Counted from the stretch's first letter, positions 24,850-34,240 are shown. The stretch: 64,000 nt of DNA from Sphingomonas sp. PP-CE-1G-424 (GCF_004341085.1 NZ_SLXW01000005.1:1-64000), one strand, 5' to 3'. Program-made: numbers and translations. Notes: generated by a model not told the origin, from the sequence alone.

Positions 24850-25292
24850 TGCTTGGCGTCCGGTTCGAGGGACTTGGTCTCGTGCATCTTGCCGACCATC
24901 TCCGGCGGCATGTATTTCTCGTCGTGCTTGGCGAGCAGGTTCGACGCGACGAAGCTGCCGTTGGGCTGGAACTGGCCCTCGGCGACGACGCCCGATTTCT
25001 CGCGGAACAGGTCCGGGACGATGCCGGCGAAGACGACCGGCGTGGTTGCCTGGCCGTCGGTGACGGTGAAATGCACGGTGATGCCGTCGGCCGCGCGCTT
25101 CACCGAGCCACCCTCGACCATTCCACCGAGCCTTACCGCGCGTCCGAGTGGGAGGCCGTCGCGACGCACGTCGGACGGCGCGTAGAAGAACGCGGCCTGG
25201 TCCTTGAGCGCGGACAGCGCGAGCAGCCCGGCGACGACGACCGCGCCGAGCGCTAGCAGCGCCAGCGTCAGGCGTTGATGTTTGGCCTTCAT
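24846..25292 (-). CDS. ccmE: Heme chaperone CcmE
   Basis: The 148-residue protein has an N-terminal membrane anchor and the OB-fold domain with the heme-binding LLAKHDEKYMPPEM motif (the His of KHDEKY). It carries heme from CcmC to CcmF in the periplasm. Overlaps ccmF and ccmD by 4 nt each. Confidence 0.95.
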   Translation of the reverse strand: MKAKHQRLTLALLALGAVVVAGLLALSALKDQAAFFYAPSDVRRDGLPLGRAVRLGGMVEGGSVKRAADGITVHFTVTDGQATTPVVFAGIVPDLFREKSGVVAEGQFQPNGSFVASNLLAKHDEKYMPPEMVGKMHETKSLEPDAKQ

Positions 25293-25393
25293 CGCTCGGC
25301 CTTCCGCATCGCCAGATAACTCAGCAATGCGATGATCGCGCCGCCACCCAGCGTCACGACATAGGCAGCAGTCACGAACGGCCAGGGGTTCAT
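25289..25393 (-). CDS. ccmD: Heme exporter protein CcmD
   Basis: A 34-residue single-pass membrane protein (MNPWPFVTAAYVVTLGGGAI with a basic tail RKAER) sits between ccmC and ccmE, exactly where CcmD belongs. It helps load heme on CcmE. Overlaps both neighbours. Confidence 0.85.
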   Translation of the reverse strand: MNPWPFVTAAYVVTLGGGAIIALLSYLAMRKAER

Positions 25394-26127
25394 GCTCTCG
25401 CCATTCTGCGCATGCGGGCTTCGGACTTCGCCACGGCCAGCATCGTCCGCATTCGCATCAACACGATCCCGGCGAACACGAACGTGAACCCGGCCAGCAT
25501 GATCGGCAGCGGCCACAGGATCGAGCCATCGATCGTCGATTGCGTCAGGCCGATGCTCGGCCCCTGGTGCAGCGTGTTCCACCACACCACTGAGTATCGG
25601 ATGATCGGCAGCAGCACCGATCCCGCGATCCCGTAGAGCGCCGGCACGCGCCCGTCGCCGCCACGATCCGCATCCGCCTTCGCGAGCGCCATGTAGCCGA
25701 GATAGACGAAGAACAGCAGCAGCATCGAGGTCAGCCGGCCGTCCCATTGCCACCACGTTCCCCAGGTCGGCCGTCCCCAGATCGAGCCGGTCATGAGACA
25801 TAGCGCCGCAAACACCGCACCCGGCAGCGCGATCGCGCGCGCGGCGACGCTGGCGAGTGGGTGGCGCCAGACGAGGAACATGATGCTCGAGATCGCGATC
25901 CCGCTCCATCCGCCCATGCCGAGCCAGGCGGCGGGGACGTGGATGTAGAGGATGCGGACCGTCTCGCCCTGGAGATAATCGGGCGGGGTCTGGGTGAGGC
26001 CCGCCCAGCAACCGAGCACGATGAATGCAACACCAAGCCAAAAGAGCGCAGGCGTCAACGGCTTGGCGATCTTCAGGAAGCGCGCGGGGTTTGCGAAGGC
26101 GTGTAGGGTGGCCACTACGGACACCAC
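25390..26127 (-). CDS. ccmC: Heme exporter protein CcmC
   Basis: The protein is about 245 residues, with six membrane helices and the tryptophan motif WGRPTWGTWWQWDGRLT plus conserved periplasmic His. It transfers heme to CcmE. No ATG is in frame: the start may be GTG at 26127 or GTG at 26115, which gives MATLHAFANPARF. The ccmA and ccmB transporter genes are not adjacent. Upstream lies REP pair R4. Confidence 0.93.
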   Translation of the reverse strand: MVSVVATLHAFANPARFLKIAKPLTPALFWLGVAFIVLGCWAGLTQTPPDYLQGETVRILYIHVPAAWLGMGGWSGIAISSIMFLVWRHPLASVAARAIALPGAVFAALCLMTGSIWGRPTWGTWWQWDGRLTSMLLLFFVYLGYMALAKADADRGGDGRVPALYGIAGSVLLPIIRYSVVWWNTLHQGPSIGLTQSTIDGSILWPLPIMLAGFTFVFAGIVLMRMRTMLAVAKSEARMRRMARA

Positions 26128-26163
26128 TATGGCAACATTACGAGGCTGTCACCTCGGACTTAA

Positions 26164-26302
26164 GCCCCCTCTCCCCTTTGGGGAGAGGGAGGGGCCCGCC
26201 GCACTTGCGATGGGAAGGTGAGGGGGAGTGAGGCTCAGGCGCTCATCCCAACCACCCCTCATCCGGCGCGATGCGCCACCTTCTCCCCGTAGGGGAGAAG
26301 GA
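26164..26302. repeat. REP-like inverted pair R4
   Basis: Arms CCCCTCTCCCCTTTGGGGAG (26165) and its divergent inverse CTTCTCCCCGTAGGGGAGAA (26280), spacer about 90 nt. It fills most of the gap between ccmC and the dehydrogenase gene. Confidence 0.75.
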
Positions 26303-26305
26303 CCG

Positions 26306-27355
26306 TTACCGGCCGATCAGGCGCTTTGCGATCGAGTCCGACACGTCCGAGGCTGGCTGGCCAGTACGGTCGCTCTCGTTCCAGACCTCGATCAAACGCT
26401 CGGGGATGCGCGCGATCCGCGCCTTCACCTCGGCCTCGTCGCCCTGCCCCAGATATTCCAGGCCGACGTTGATGATCCCGCCTGCGTTGATGACATAGTC
26501 CGGCGCATACAGGATACCACGCGCATGTAGACGAGCACCGTCCTCACGGACACTAAGCTGGTTGTTCGCGCCACCCGCGACGACCTTCGCCTTCAGCGCA
26601 GCGATCGACATCTCGGTCAGGATCGCACCCAGCGCGTTCGGGCTGAAGATATCAGCCTCGGTCGTCAGGATCGCCTCGGCCGCCACCGCGGTCGCGCCCA
26701 GTTCGCCCGCGAGCTTCTGCGCCCTGCCCTCGTCGACGTCGGCAAGCGTCAGCACCGCGCCGTCCTTGGCCAGCAACCGAGCGAGCCCGCCGCCGACCGA
26801 ACCGACGCCCTGGATCGCGACGCGCACGCCCTTCATGTCGGTCGCGCCAAGACCGCGCTGTGCCGCCGCCTTCACGCCGAGATAGATGCCGAGCGCGGTG
26901 TACGGCCCCGGATCGCCACCCGCAGCGCCGCTCGCGACCGGCAGGCCGGAGACGTAGCGCGTCTGGCTGGCGATCACCTTCATGCGGTCTTCGGACATGC
27001 CGACGTCCTCGGCCGTCACGTAGCGCCCGCCGAGCGAGTCGACCGCGCGACCGAACGCCTCGAGCTGGGCGGTCGTGATGACGTCGCCCGGCTTGGCCGC
27101 GAGGACCACGCCCTTGCCGCCGCCGAGCTCCAGGCCCGCCATCGCGTTCTTGAAGCTCATGCCACGCGACAGGCGCAACGCATCGGTCACCGCGCGGCCG
27201 TTGTCCGCATAATGCCAGAAGCGTGCGCCGCCGGCTGCCGGCCCGAGCTTGGTCGAGTGCACCGCGATCACCGCGTGCAGGCCCGATTCGGGATCGGTGA
27301 AGGCATGAACGCCCTCGTGGTCGTCGAAATCGGGAAGGTCCCAAACCGCTGTCAT
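26306..27355 (-). CDS. Glu/Leu/Phe/Val dehydrogenase (leucine dehydrogenase type)
   Basis: The 349-residue protein has the GGGKGVV glycine loop with catalytic Lys (GLELGGGKGVVLAAKPGDVI), the second domain nucleotide-binding motif VAIQGVGSVGGGLARLLAKD and the NAGGIINVGLE segment. The family oxidatively deaminates branched-chain or aromatic amino acids with NAD; the length fits leucine dehydrogenase. The start has a strong CTCCTCAGGAGC upstream. Substrate is inferred from family. Confidence 0.93.
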   Translation of the reverse strand: MTAVWDLPDFDDHEGVHAFTDPESGLHAVIAVHSTKLGPAAGGARFWHYADNGRAVTDALRLSRGMSFKNAMAGLELGGGKGVVLAAKPGDVITTAQLEAFGRAVDSLGGRYVTAEDVGMSEDRMKVIASQTRYVSGLPVASGAAGGDPGPYTALGIYLGVKAAAQRGLGATDMKGVRVAIQGVGSVGGGLARLLAKDGAVLTLADVDEGRAQKLAGELGATAVAAEAILTTEADIFSPNALGAILTEMSIAALKAKVVAGGANNQLSVREDGARLHARGILYAPDYVINAGGIINVGLEYLGQGDEAEVKARIARIPERLIEVWNESDRTGQPASDVSDSIAKRLIGR

Positions 27356-27466
27356 CGCCGGCTCCTGAGGAGAATAAAATTACCGGGAGGCGAAATATTA
27401 TTTTCCAGCCGGTTTTACCAGCCCAAAGCGCTCACGTTGGGGAGGCTCGGAAAAATAATGGGAAAA

Positions 27467-27544
27467 TGGGGCGACCGACGGGACTTGAACCCGCAACATC
27501 CGGCATCACAAGCCGACGCTCTAACCAATTGAACTACGACCGCC
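27467..27544 (-). tRNA. tRNA-His (GTG)
   Basis: A 78-nt gene with anticodon GTG in loop TTGTGAT, T-arm GGGTTCAAGTCCC, encoded CCA and the extra 5' G paired to C73 typical of His tRNA. Confidence 0.95.
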
Positions 27545-27609
27545 GCGTAGGCATCGCCCCCTAGCGGGGGTCGCCGGGCGGCGTCAACCGTCGACTTGCC
27601 AAAAAGACG

Positions 27610-28335
27610 TCAAAAACGTCCCTCGATGGCGAGCTTGTACCCGTTCGGGCCGCTCACGAAGCCCGCCTGCTCGAGCTTCTGGACCGCCAGCGGATCGGAC
27701 GGACGCAGCGACAGCTCGGCGCGGTAGGTCCCTGCCCCCTCGATCCGGAGCGCGATGCTCTCGGTCCCGGCCTGGCTCGCCAGCGGCAACAGCAGCGCCG
27801 TGCCGTCGCACCGTGCGGTGCCGCTCACAGACTGCGGCAAGGAGATTCCGCCGACATCACCCGCCAGCGTCGCGCGGACGCGGCCCTCGGCGGCTTCACA
27901 CTGCCCATCGCGGAAGCGGACCGAGACGTCGTCGAGGTCGAGCGCGGAGACGGGCACCGGCGCGAACAGCCGGCCGGTCGCGACGGTGGCGGTCATGTGG
28001 TCGACGCCGAAGCCGTGGCGACTGACGCTCGCCGACCCGCGCAACGGCTTGGCCGACACCGATTCGGGACCGGCGAAGACGATCGTCGCGCGGCCGACCA
28101 GCAGCGGCAGTGGCGACAGCCGCGCGTGCAGATCGCCCAGCGCGAGATCGCCGAACCGCGCCTCGGTGAGCGTCGCGCCCCAGATCGTCCCCGACACGCG
28201 CCGCGCGACCAGCCCTTCGTCGCCGACGCCGACCCAACCGAGCACCGCGCGCATCGGCAGGAAGACGATCAGCGCGATCAGCAACATCCCGCCGAACAGC
28301 GCGGCGGGGCCGGTACGCAAACGGATCCGCCTCAT
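27610..28335 (-). CDS. gspN: Type II secretion protein GspN
   Basis: The 241-residue protein has one N-terminal membrane helix (AALFGGMLLIALIVFLPM) and a beta-rich periplasmic domain. The motif VSGTIWGATLTEARFGDLAL is typical of GspN. It overlaps gspM by 4 nt. GspN is an accessory subunit of the T2SS assembly platform and is missing from some systems. Confidence 0.85.
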   Translation of the reverse strand: MRRIRLRTGPAALFGGMLLIALIVFLPMRAVLGWVGVGDEGLVARRVSGTIWGATLTEARFGDLALGDLHARLSPLPLLVGRATIVFAGPESVSAKPLRGSASVSRHGFGVDHMTATVATGRLFAPVPVSALDLDDVSVRFRDGQCEAAEGRVRATLAGDVGGISLPQSVSGTARCDGTALLLPLASQAGTESIALRIEGAGTYRAELSLRPSDPLAVQKLEQAGFVSGPNGYKLAIEGRF

Positions 28336-28808
28336 GCCGCGCGTGCCTTCAACGTGAGCGCGACGCCGACGGTCTTGTCGCCCTTGTCGGTCATCGCCAC
28401 CGAATCGACGAGGATGCCGAGCCGTTCGAGGCGCGCGAGCCACGCGACCAGCGCCGCGGGGCGCGCCGACTGGATGCCGACCCGTACCCGGCTCGCGCCG
28501 TCCTGATCGAGCGACGCGAGCGCAAAGCCGGCCTGGTCCGCTTCGGCGCGCACCGCGTCGGCGAGCGTACCGGTCAGCGGGGTGGCGCGCGTCCGCTGGA
28601 TATCGCGCAACGTCGCGACTTGCGCGCGCGTCTCGCCGAGCCGAGTGACGGCGTCGGCATGACGTTCGCGCGCGCTGGACAGGCCGTCGCCGACCGGGCG
28701 GATGATCAGCGCCCATAGCAACGTCAGGACCGCTAGCCCCGCCATCACGAGCAGCAATCGCCGCTCCCGCAGCGAACGCCCTTCGAACCACGTCTTCAGT
28801 CCGGTCAT
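28332..28808 (-). CDS. gspM: Type II secretion protein GspM
   Basis: The 158-residue protein has a short cytoplasmic start, one membrane helix (RLLLVMAGLAVLTLLWALII) and a periplasmic ferredoxin-like domain. With GspL it forms the inner-membrane clamp around the ATPase. It overlaps gspL by 4 nt. Confidence 0.9.
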   Translation of the reverse strand: MTGLKTWFEGRSLRERRLLLVMAGLAVLTLLWALIIRPVGDGLSSARERHADAVTRLGETRAQVATLRDIQRTRATPLTGTLADAVRAEADQAGFALASLDQDGASRVRVGIQSARPAALVAWLARLERLGILVDSVAMTDKGDKTVGVALTLKARAA

Positions 28809-29890
28809 CGTCCGCTCTCCGGGCTGATCGTGAGTTCACCCGTCACCCGGCCGGCTGCTGCCTGGAACACGCCCGCGCGGACCGAGAAGCCGGCGGCTTC
28901 GAGCGCTCGTTTGAGGTCGGTCGCCAAGGCTTCGCGTTCGACGGCCACCGACAGGCGCAGGTCGCCGTTCGCCTGAAAATCGAGTGCGGTGACTTCGGTG
29001 CCGGGCGTCGCACGCACCGCTGCGAAGACCGCCGCGGTCGTACTGGTGAAACCCAGCCCGGGTCCCCGCACGCGCGACAGGCGCTCGTCGAGCTGGCGGC
29101 TGGCGTCGACCACCGTCTCGCCGCGCGGCAGGCCGGTGACCGCCACGGTGTTGGCCTCCGCCTCCAATGCATCCGCGCCGAAGCTGTACTTCGCGATGCG
29201 GACGAGCGAGATCGCCAGCGTCACGGCGAGGATCGTCAGCGACAACAACGCGAGCCGACGGATCAATCCCCAGTCAATCGCGAACCTTCGCCGCCGCGCG
29301 AACGGCCCCTGTCGAAGATCCAGCGGGGGCGACGCGACGGCGGCGACGATCGCTGCCTCCAGCGTATCGCGGTCGATCGTCGCGGGCGCGGTGCCGCCGG
29401 TGATAAGCTCGGTCAGCCGGGCTTCATCAGCGAACCCGCTCGACGTACCGCGCACCACGCCGCTTCCGCCCAGTTCCGCCCGCGCGTACCCTTCTTTGGG
29501 TCGCGGGAGGAGCATCGGTGCGGGGATGACCGCGACCGGGTCGACGCCCGCCTCCGCCAGCATCAGCAGCCAGTCGCGCATCGTCGCGGCACCGACGACG
29601 CCGATCGGTCGTTCGCTGGTGCCTTCGTCCCCGACCGCGACGTGGAGTTCGGCGAGCGGCGATGCACTCGCTTCGCTCGCCAGGATCCGCGCGGCCGCCG
29701 TCGCCTGCGCCGCAGACCGCGACGGCAGTTCCGCCCAGTGCAGCGTCACCGCATCGGCAGGCGCCACTGCGATCGTCTCGTCGTCGATCACATCGGGAAT
29801 ACCCTCCCCCTCCCCGACCACGCGCGCATCCGCGACGCGCATCCAGCGAAATCCGGTCTCGCCGGCGGGAAGGAACAGCAAAGTCGTCAT
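28805..29890 (-). CDS. gspL: Type II secretion protein GspL
   Basis: From the ATG at 29890 the protein has 361 residues. It comprises a cytoplasmic actin-like domain (1-215), a single membrane helix (LIRRLALLSLTILAVTLAIS near 225-250) and a periplasmic domain ending ELTISPESGR. It links GspE to the periplasmic machinery. The ORF is open further upstream, but 29890 overlaps the gspK stop by 4 nt. Confidence 0.9.
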   Translation of the reverse strand: MTTLLFLPAGETGFRWMRVADARVVGEGEGIPDVIDDETIAVAPADAVTLHWAELPSRSAAQATAAARILASEASASPLAELHVAVGDEGTSERPIGVVGAATMRDWLLMLAEAGVDPVAVIPAPMLLPRPKEGYARAELGGSGVVRGTSSGFADEARLTELITGGTAPATIDRDTLEAAIVAAVASPPLDLRQGPFARRRRFAIDWGLIRRLALLSLTILAVTLAISLVRIAKYSFGADALEAEANTVAVTGLPRGETVVDASRQLDERLSRVRGPGLGFTSTTAAVFAAVRATPGTEVTALDFQANGDLRLSVAVEREALATDLKRALEAAGFSVRAGVFQAAAGRVTGELTISPESGR

Positions 29891-30885
29891 GATGGCTCGC
29901 CCCATTGCCGCGATACGAGCTGCGCGGGAAGCCGGTTCGCGTCGATCAGCGCACGTTCCTGCATTTGTGTCGTGCCGAGAGCCACGTCGATATCGAGCGT
30001 GAACCATTTCGACAGCACCTGCGCGTCCGCGCCGGGCGCGATATTGGCGGCGCCGAGCAACGACGCGCCCTTCTGCATTTCGTCGAAGGTCGCATAGCCC
30101 TGCACCGGTCGCCGCAGCAGCAGTTGCTGGGCAGCACCGACCGACAGCGTATCGGGATACATCATCGCCAGCAGCACGCTCTGTTCGGGCAGCAGCGTGT
30201 TGACGTTGATCGGCGAGGGCTTGGCGAAGGGCAGCGTGCAGATCCACGGCCGGACCTTCGTGTAGATCTCAGGCGTCATCCCGGCGATCGCGCGCAGTTC
30301 GCTGGGGTCGCTCATCAGCGTGCCGGCGGTGCGGTACGACGGCACGCGGCCGAGATACGCGCCGTCCTCGGCCCCCATCGGTGACTGGTCCTGATCGCTG
30401 TCGATCCAATCGGTCGTGCCCGCCGCGACCTGTTCCGCGACCTGCACCGGCACGTCGAGCAGCCGCATCAGGCGGACGAACTGCGGCCGGACTTCGCCAC
30501 GCGCGACGTACACGCCGGGGGTCGGCATGCCGACGAGAGAGTTAAGGTTGAAGCAGTTCGCACCGTCGCGGACGCGCGCGGTCGCGAAGCCTCCGGGGAC
30601 CGGCAGGCCGAACGGGGTGTTGCTCCAGCCGCCGGCCAGCGTGACCCGCGTAGGCTTTGGCGCGAGCAGGTTGGAGACGCGAGTCAGCGCCATCGTCTCC
30701 GCCGCGAGCGCATAGGCGCGCGCCTGCTCGCCGGTCGCGGCGTTGCTCGCGAGGCGGGTGGACAGCCGGAGTTTTTCCAGCGCCGCGCCGGCCATCACCG
30801 CGATGATCGCGACGAGCATCAGGACGGTGAGCAACGCCGCACCCCGTTCCCGCCCACGCTCAAGGCCGCGATCAGGTGCGCGCAC
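29887..30885 (-). CDS. gspK: Type II secretion minor pseudopilin GspK
   Basis: From the GTG at 30885, overlapping the gspJ stop, the protein has 332 residues. The prepilin region is RGRERGAALLTVLMLVAIIA, without the Glu5 that other pilins have, as is normal for GspK. The large globular domain includes NSLVGMPTPGVY and DWIDSDQDQSP, the calcium-site region. It caps the pseudopilus tip with GspI and GspJ. Confidence 0.9.
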   Translation of the reverse strand: MRAPDRGLERGRERGAALLTVLMLVAIIAVMAGAALEKLRLSTRLASNAATGEQARAYALAAETMALTRVSNLLAPKPTRVTLAGGWSNTPFGLPVPGGFATARVRDGANCFNLNSLVGMPTPGVYVARGEVRPQFVRLMRLLDVPVQVAEQVAAGTTDWIDSDQDQSPMGAEDGAYLGRVPSYRTAGTLMSDPSELRAIAGMTPEIYTKVRPWICTLPFAKPSPINVNTLLPEQSVLLAMMYPDTLSVGAAQQLLLRRPVQGYATFDEMQKGASLLGAANIAPGADAQVLSKWFTLDIDVALGTTQMQERALIDANRLPAQLVSRQWGEPS

Positions 30886-31558
30886 CGGGCGTCTCCTGTC
30901 CCGGAGGTGTGCCCGCCGGTGGCGCGGCGGCGGGACCCGTTCCGTCAGACGGCGCCGGAATATAACTGGTGCCGACGAGGAACATCTGGCGGAACTGCGT
31001 ACCGTCGTTGCGCTGGACGGTGAGCTCCATCGCGTCGGGCAAGGGCCGGCCGCTCGCGCCATCCCATCGATCGCTCCAGGCGCCCGCGATGCGATAGCGC
31101 AGTCCGACCTGACGAACTTTGGTGAGCAACGCGGCAGGCGGCAGTGGCTGCGCGCCGTCGACCATCGGATACGCGATCCGCTGGAACACGCCGCCATCGA
31201 CGCGGTAGGCGACCTTCTGCATGCTGGACCGGGCCGTACCGTCGATATTGCTCCAGCCGGCGCGGACAAGGCGGAGCATCGGCGTGACGCCCGACCCGCT
31301 CTCGCCGATGAATGCGAGGACGCTGGTGCCGGCCTCGTCGCGGCTGCTGCGGTTCGAGGCTTGCGCGAGGTCGGCGGACAGGATCGACATCGTCCGGGTG
31401 AGCGCGCTGATGTCGTCGAGCTTCGCGCCGGTCGAGCTCTGCGCCTTGACGCTGAACGACAGGATCGCCACGCCAGCCGCAGCGATCATGCCGAAGATCA
31501 TGAGCGACACCATGACTTCGATGAGCGTGAAGCCGGCCTCGGTTTTCGGAGGCGTCAC
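30872..31558 (-). CDS. gspJ: Type II secretion minor pseudopilin GspJ
   Basis: From the GTG at 31558, overlapping the gspI stop as GTGA, the protein has 228 residues. The prepilin cleavage site and N-helix are GFTLIEVMVSLMIFGMIAAA. The globular part ends in a Pro/Ala-rich tail. Pseudopilus tip subunit. Confidence 0.9.
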   Translation of the reverse strand: MTPPKTEAGFTLIEVMVSLMIFGMIAAAGVAILSFSVKAQSSTGAKLDDISALTRTMSILSADLAQASNRSSRDEAGTSVLAFIGESGSGVTPMLRLVRAGWSNIDGTARSSMQKVAYRVDGGVFQRIAYPMVDGAQPLPPAALLTKVRQVGLRYRIAGAWSDRWDGASGRPLPDAMELTVQRNDGTQFRQMFLVGTSYIPAPSDGTGPAAAPPAGTPPGQETPGART

Positions 31559-31959
31559 ATTACCATCCGCGGCGCGGGTCGCACCATCGTCAGGCGGCCG
31601 AGTTGCGTGCCGGTCCGGTCGGCGACGGCTACGTCGATCCGCAACACGCTCGATCCACCGAGTGCGCTGACCTGTCGGGTCCACGTCCAGGGCTGGCCGC
31701 CGTTCGTCTCGACGCCGGTGACGCGGCCTGCGGTCGGGGGCTGCGCGCTGGTGACCGCGTCGATCGCTACATTGCGCGCGACCATCTGCGCGACCAGCGT
31801 CTCGTCGAGGATCGAGGCGCCGCGGATCGTCGCGCTTTCCAGACGCACGAGTGCCATCGCCGCGAGGCTGAAGACTGCCAGCGCGACCATGATTTCTATC
31901 AACGTGAAGCCGTGTTCGGCGTAACGTCGACGAAGGGTGAAGCCGCGCTCAGCCCGCAT
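31555..31959 (-). CDS. gspI: Type II secretion minor pseudopilin GspI
   Basis: The 134-residue protein has an N-terminal pilin helix GFTLIEIMVALAVFSLAAMA after the cleavage Gly. It initiates pseudopilus tip assembly with GspJ and K. Overlaps gspH and gspJ. Confidence 0.92.
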   Translation of the reverse strand: MRAERGFTLRRRYAEHGFTLIEIMVALAVFSLAAMALVRLESATIRGASILDETLVAQMVARNVAIDAVTSAQPPTAGRVTGVETNGGQPWTWTRQVSALGGSSVLRIDVAVADRTGTQLGRLTMVRPAPRMVM

Positions 31960-32419
31960 CGGCTCTTACGCTGCCGTCGGCGTCGATGTGGACGGTCGCC
32001 GCGACGCCGCCGCGATCGAGCCGGATCTCCGCGGGGCGATCGACAAGACCGGTCGGGTCGAACGTCACGCGCATCCGGCCGCTGTTATCGCCGATGCTGG
32101 CCCTGGTACCCTCGTTCCAGCGTTCGACGCGCATCGGTTTCTCCGCGATTGGCGTCCAGCCGCCAGCGAGTCGACGGTCGAAGCCGTAGCCGCCGCCGCT
32201 GATCCAGACGCTCACCGGGCGCGCCTCGACGATCGCGGAATCATGCGCGGCGCGGGTGCGCAGGGCGAAGCGCGTCGCCTCGTCGAGTACGCGGCCGCGC
32301 GGGTCCGGCATGACGAGGACGGCTACCGCCGATGCGAGCCCGATGATCGTGACGACGACCATCAGCTCGACCAGCGTGAAACCGGCTTCGCGCTTATTGC
32401 CAGCTGCCGATATCGGCAT
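31949..32419 (-). CDS. gspH: Type II secretion minor pseudopilin GspH
   Basis: From the ATG at 32419 the protein has 156 residues, starting MPISAAGNKREAGFTLVELM. The start lies 26 nt inside gspG. A C-terminal beta domain follows (PVSVWISGGGYGFDRRLAGG). A longer frame to 32497 would overlap gspG further and lacks a better start. Confidence 0.88.
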   Translation of the reverse strand: MPISAAGNKREAGFTLVELMVVVTIIGLASAVAVLVMPDPRGRVLDEATRFALRTRAAHDSAIVEARPVSVWISGGGYGFDRRLAGGWTPIAEKPMRVERWNEGTRASIGDNSGRMRVTFDPTGLVDRPAEIRLDRGGVAATVHIDADGSVRADAG

Positions 32420-32834
32420 CGATCCCCTCGCCGCCTTCCTTACCGTCCGCACCGAAGGTCCAGACGTCGGCCTCGCCGTGCGCGCCGGGCGAGGCATAGA
32501 GATACGGGCGACCCCAGGGATCGTTCGGCAGCTTCTTCAGATACCCGCCACGCTGATACCGCGATGGATCGGCGAGACCCGCGGGTGCAGAGACGAGTGC
32601 GTTCAGCCCCTGCGTGGTGTTGGGGAAGGTCATGTTCTGGAGCTTGTAGAGTTCCAGCCCGCCCTCGATCTGGGCGATGTCCGCCTTCGCCTTCTGGATC
32701 CGCGCAGTGTCGCCCGAGGGCAGCACGTTGAGCGCGACGATCGTCGCCAACAGGCCGATGATGACGATCACGACCATCAGCTCGACGAGGGTAAAGCCGG
32801 CCTCGCGGCGCTTCTTTCTGATTTCGGGACGCAT
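32394..32834 (-). CDS. gspG: Type II secretion major pseudopilin GspG
   Basis: The 146-residue protein has the pilin motif REAGFTLVELMVVIVIIGLL and the GspG C-terminal calcium-binding DPWGRPYLYASPGAHGEADV segment. It forms the pseudopilus shaft. The ATG at 32834 has GAGG 6 nt upstream and is preferred; an ATG at 32846 overlaps the gspF stop (ATGA) and is also possible. Confidence 0.93.
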   Translation of the reverse strand: MRPEIRKKRREAGFTLVELMVVIVIIGLLATIVALNVLPSGDTARIQKAKADIAQIEGGLELYKLQNMTFPNTTQGLNALVSAPAGLADPSRYQRGGYLKKLPNDPWGRPYLYASPGAHGEADVWTFGADGKEGGEGIDADIGSWQ

Positions 32835-32842
32835 ACGAAACC

Positions 32843-34069
32843 TCATTGTCCGGCCAGCGTGTTGAGCTGGAGGATCGGGAGCAGGATGGATAGCACGATC
32901 GTCGCGACGATGCCGCCCATCACGACGATGATCAGCGGTTCGAGCAACGACAGCGCGGTGGCGGTGAAACGGTCGAACTCGCGTTCGAGATAGTCCGCGG
33001 CGCGCTCCAGCATCTCGTCGAGGCGACCGGCGGCTTCTCCGCTCGCCGCAAGATAAGTCAGCAGCGGGGGGAAGACGCCGGCGCGGCGCATCGCGGCGGA
33101 GAGCGAACCACCGCCGCGGATCGCGTCGACGATCTGGTCGGAGGCAAGGCGGAGGCGGCGGTTGTGGATCGTGCTGGCGGTCAGGTTGAGGCCATCGAGC
33201 AGCGGCAGGCGACTGGCGACCATCGTGCCGAGCGTGCGCGCCATGCGGGCCGCGTGAAGGTCTCGGATCAGGCGGCCGAGTAGCGGAATGCGGAGCAGCC
33301 AGCCGTCGAACGCGAGCCGGAGCGTCGGGTCCTTGAGCGCCCGCCAACCTGCCAAACCGCCACCGAGGACGATCAGCAGCATCACCCACCAGTATCCGAC
33401 GAGGAACGCCGAGAACGCCATGACCATCCGCGTGAGCAGCGGGAGTTGCTGACCGACCGTGTCGAATTGCTCGACCACCTGCGGCACGACGAACATCATC
33501 AGCGCGGTGACGACGCCGAACGCGACGAGCGCGAGGATCGAGGGATAGGCGAGCGCGGTGATGAGCTTGCCGCGGATCTCGGCCTGGCGTTCGAGCAGCG
33601 CGGCGAGGCGGTCGAGGATGGTCGGCAGCGAGCCCGAGCTTTCACCGGCCGACACCATCGCGCGGTAGAGCGGCGGAAAGCTTTTCGGCTCACGCGCCAT
33701 CGCGTCGGCGAGGCGACGGCCTTCGACCACGCCGGCGTGGACGTGCTGGACTATCGTGCGGACGCTGTCCTGTTCGGTCTGGCGCGTAATCGTACGGAGC
33801 GATTCCTCCAGCGGCGAGACGCGGTTGAGGGTGGCGAGCTGGCGGGTGAAGAGCGTGAGGTTCTTGCCCGACATCTTCGGCGTGCCAAGCTGAAGGCCGA
33901 AGAGCGGGCGGCCTTTGGTCGCCTGCGGGGGTGCGCCGGGGGTGATCTTCACGACGTAGAATTTGCGTGCGTCGAGGGTGGCGCGGGCGACATCTATGTC
34001 GGCGGCAGCGATGTGACCGCGGCGTTCGGCGCCTTTGGTATCGATCGCGATATAGTCGAAGTCCGCCAT
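32843..34069 (-). CDS. gspF: Type II secretion inner membrane protein GspF
   Basis: The 408-residue protein (from the second of two adjacent ATGs, 34069) has two repeated GspF domains, each with membrane helices (LALVAFGVVTALMMFVVPQV, VMGGIVATIVLSILLPILQL). It anchors the GspE ATPase in the membrane. The upstream AAGGGGAGG ribosome site is part of REP pair R5, so the repeat supplies the translation signal. Confidence 0.92.
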   Translation of the reverse strand: MADFDYIAIDTKGAERRGHIAAADIDVARATLDARKFYVVKITPGAPPQATKGRPLFGLQLGTPKMSGKNLTLFTRQLATLNRVSPLEESLRTITRQTEQDSVRTIVQHVHAGVVEGRRLADAMAREPKSFPPLYRAMVSAGESSGSLPTILDRLAALLERQAEIRGKLITALAYPSILALVAFGVVTALMMFVVPQVVEQFDTVGQQLPLLTRMVMAFSAFLVGYWWVMLLIVLGGGLAGWRALKDPTLRLAFDGWLLRIPLLGRLIRDLHAARMARTLGTMVASRLPLLDGLNLTASTIHNRRLRLASDQIVDAIRGGGSLSAAMRRAGVFPPLLTYLAASGEAAGRLDEMLERAADYLEREFDRFTATALSLLEPLIIVVMGGIVATIVLSILLPILQLNTLAGQ

Positions 34070-34072
34070 CAT

Positions 34073-34230
34073 CCTCCCCTGCAAGGGGAGGGGGACCGCC
34101 GCGCAGCGGTGGTGGAGGGGGCGTGCCGCGAACGCTGCGTTGCGCTGCTGGCGGCGTACGGCCGGTGGTGCGAGCGTGGTGAACCCCCTCCACAAGCCTC
34201 GCTGGTTCCCCTCCCCGTTCCGGGGAGGAA
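34073..34230. repeat. REP-like inverted pair R5, between gspE and gspF
   Basis: Arms CCTCCCCTGCAAGGGGAGGG (34074) and the inverse CCCCTCCCCGTTCCGGGGAG (34208) flank a spacer with a second inverted word (CCGCGCAGCGGTGG). It lies in the intercistronic gap and abuts the gspF start. Confidence 0.75.
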
Positions 34231-34240
34231 TTGCCGCACG

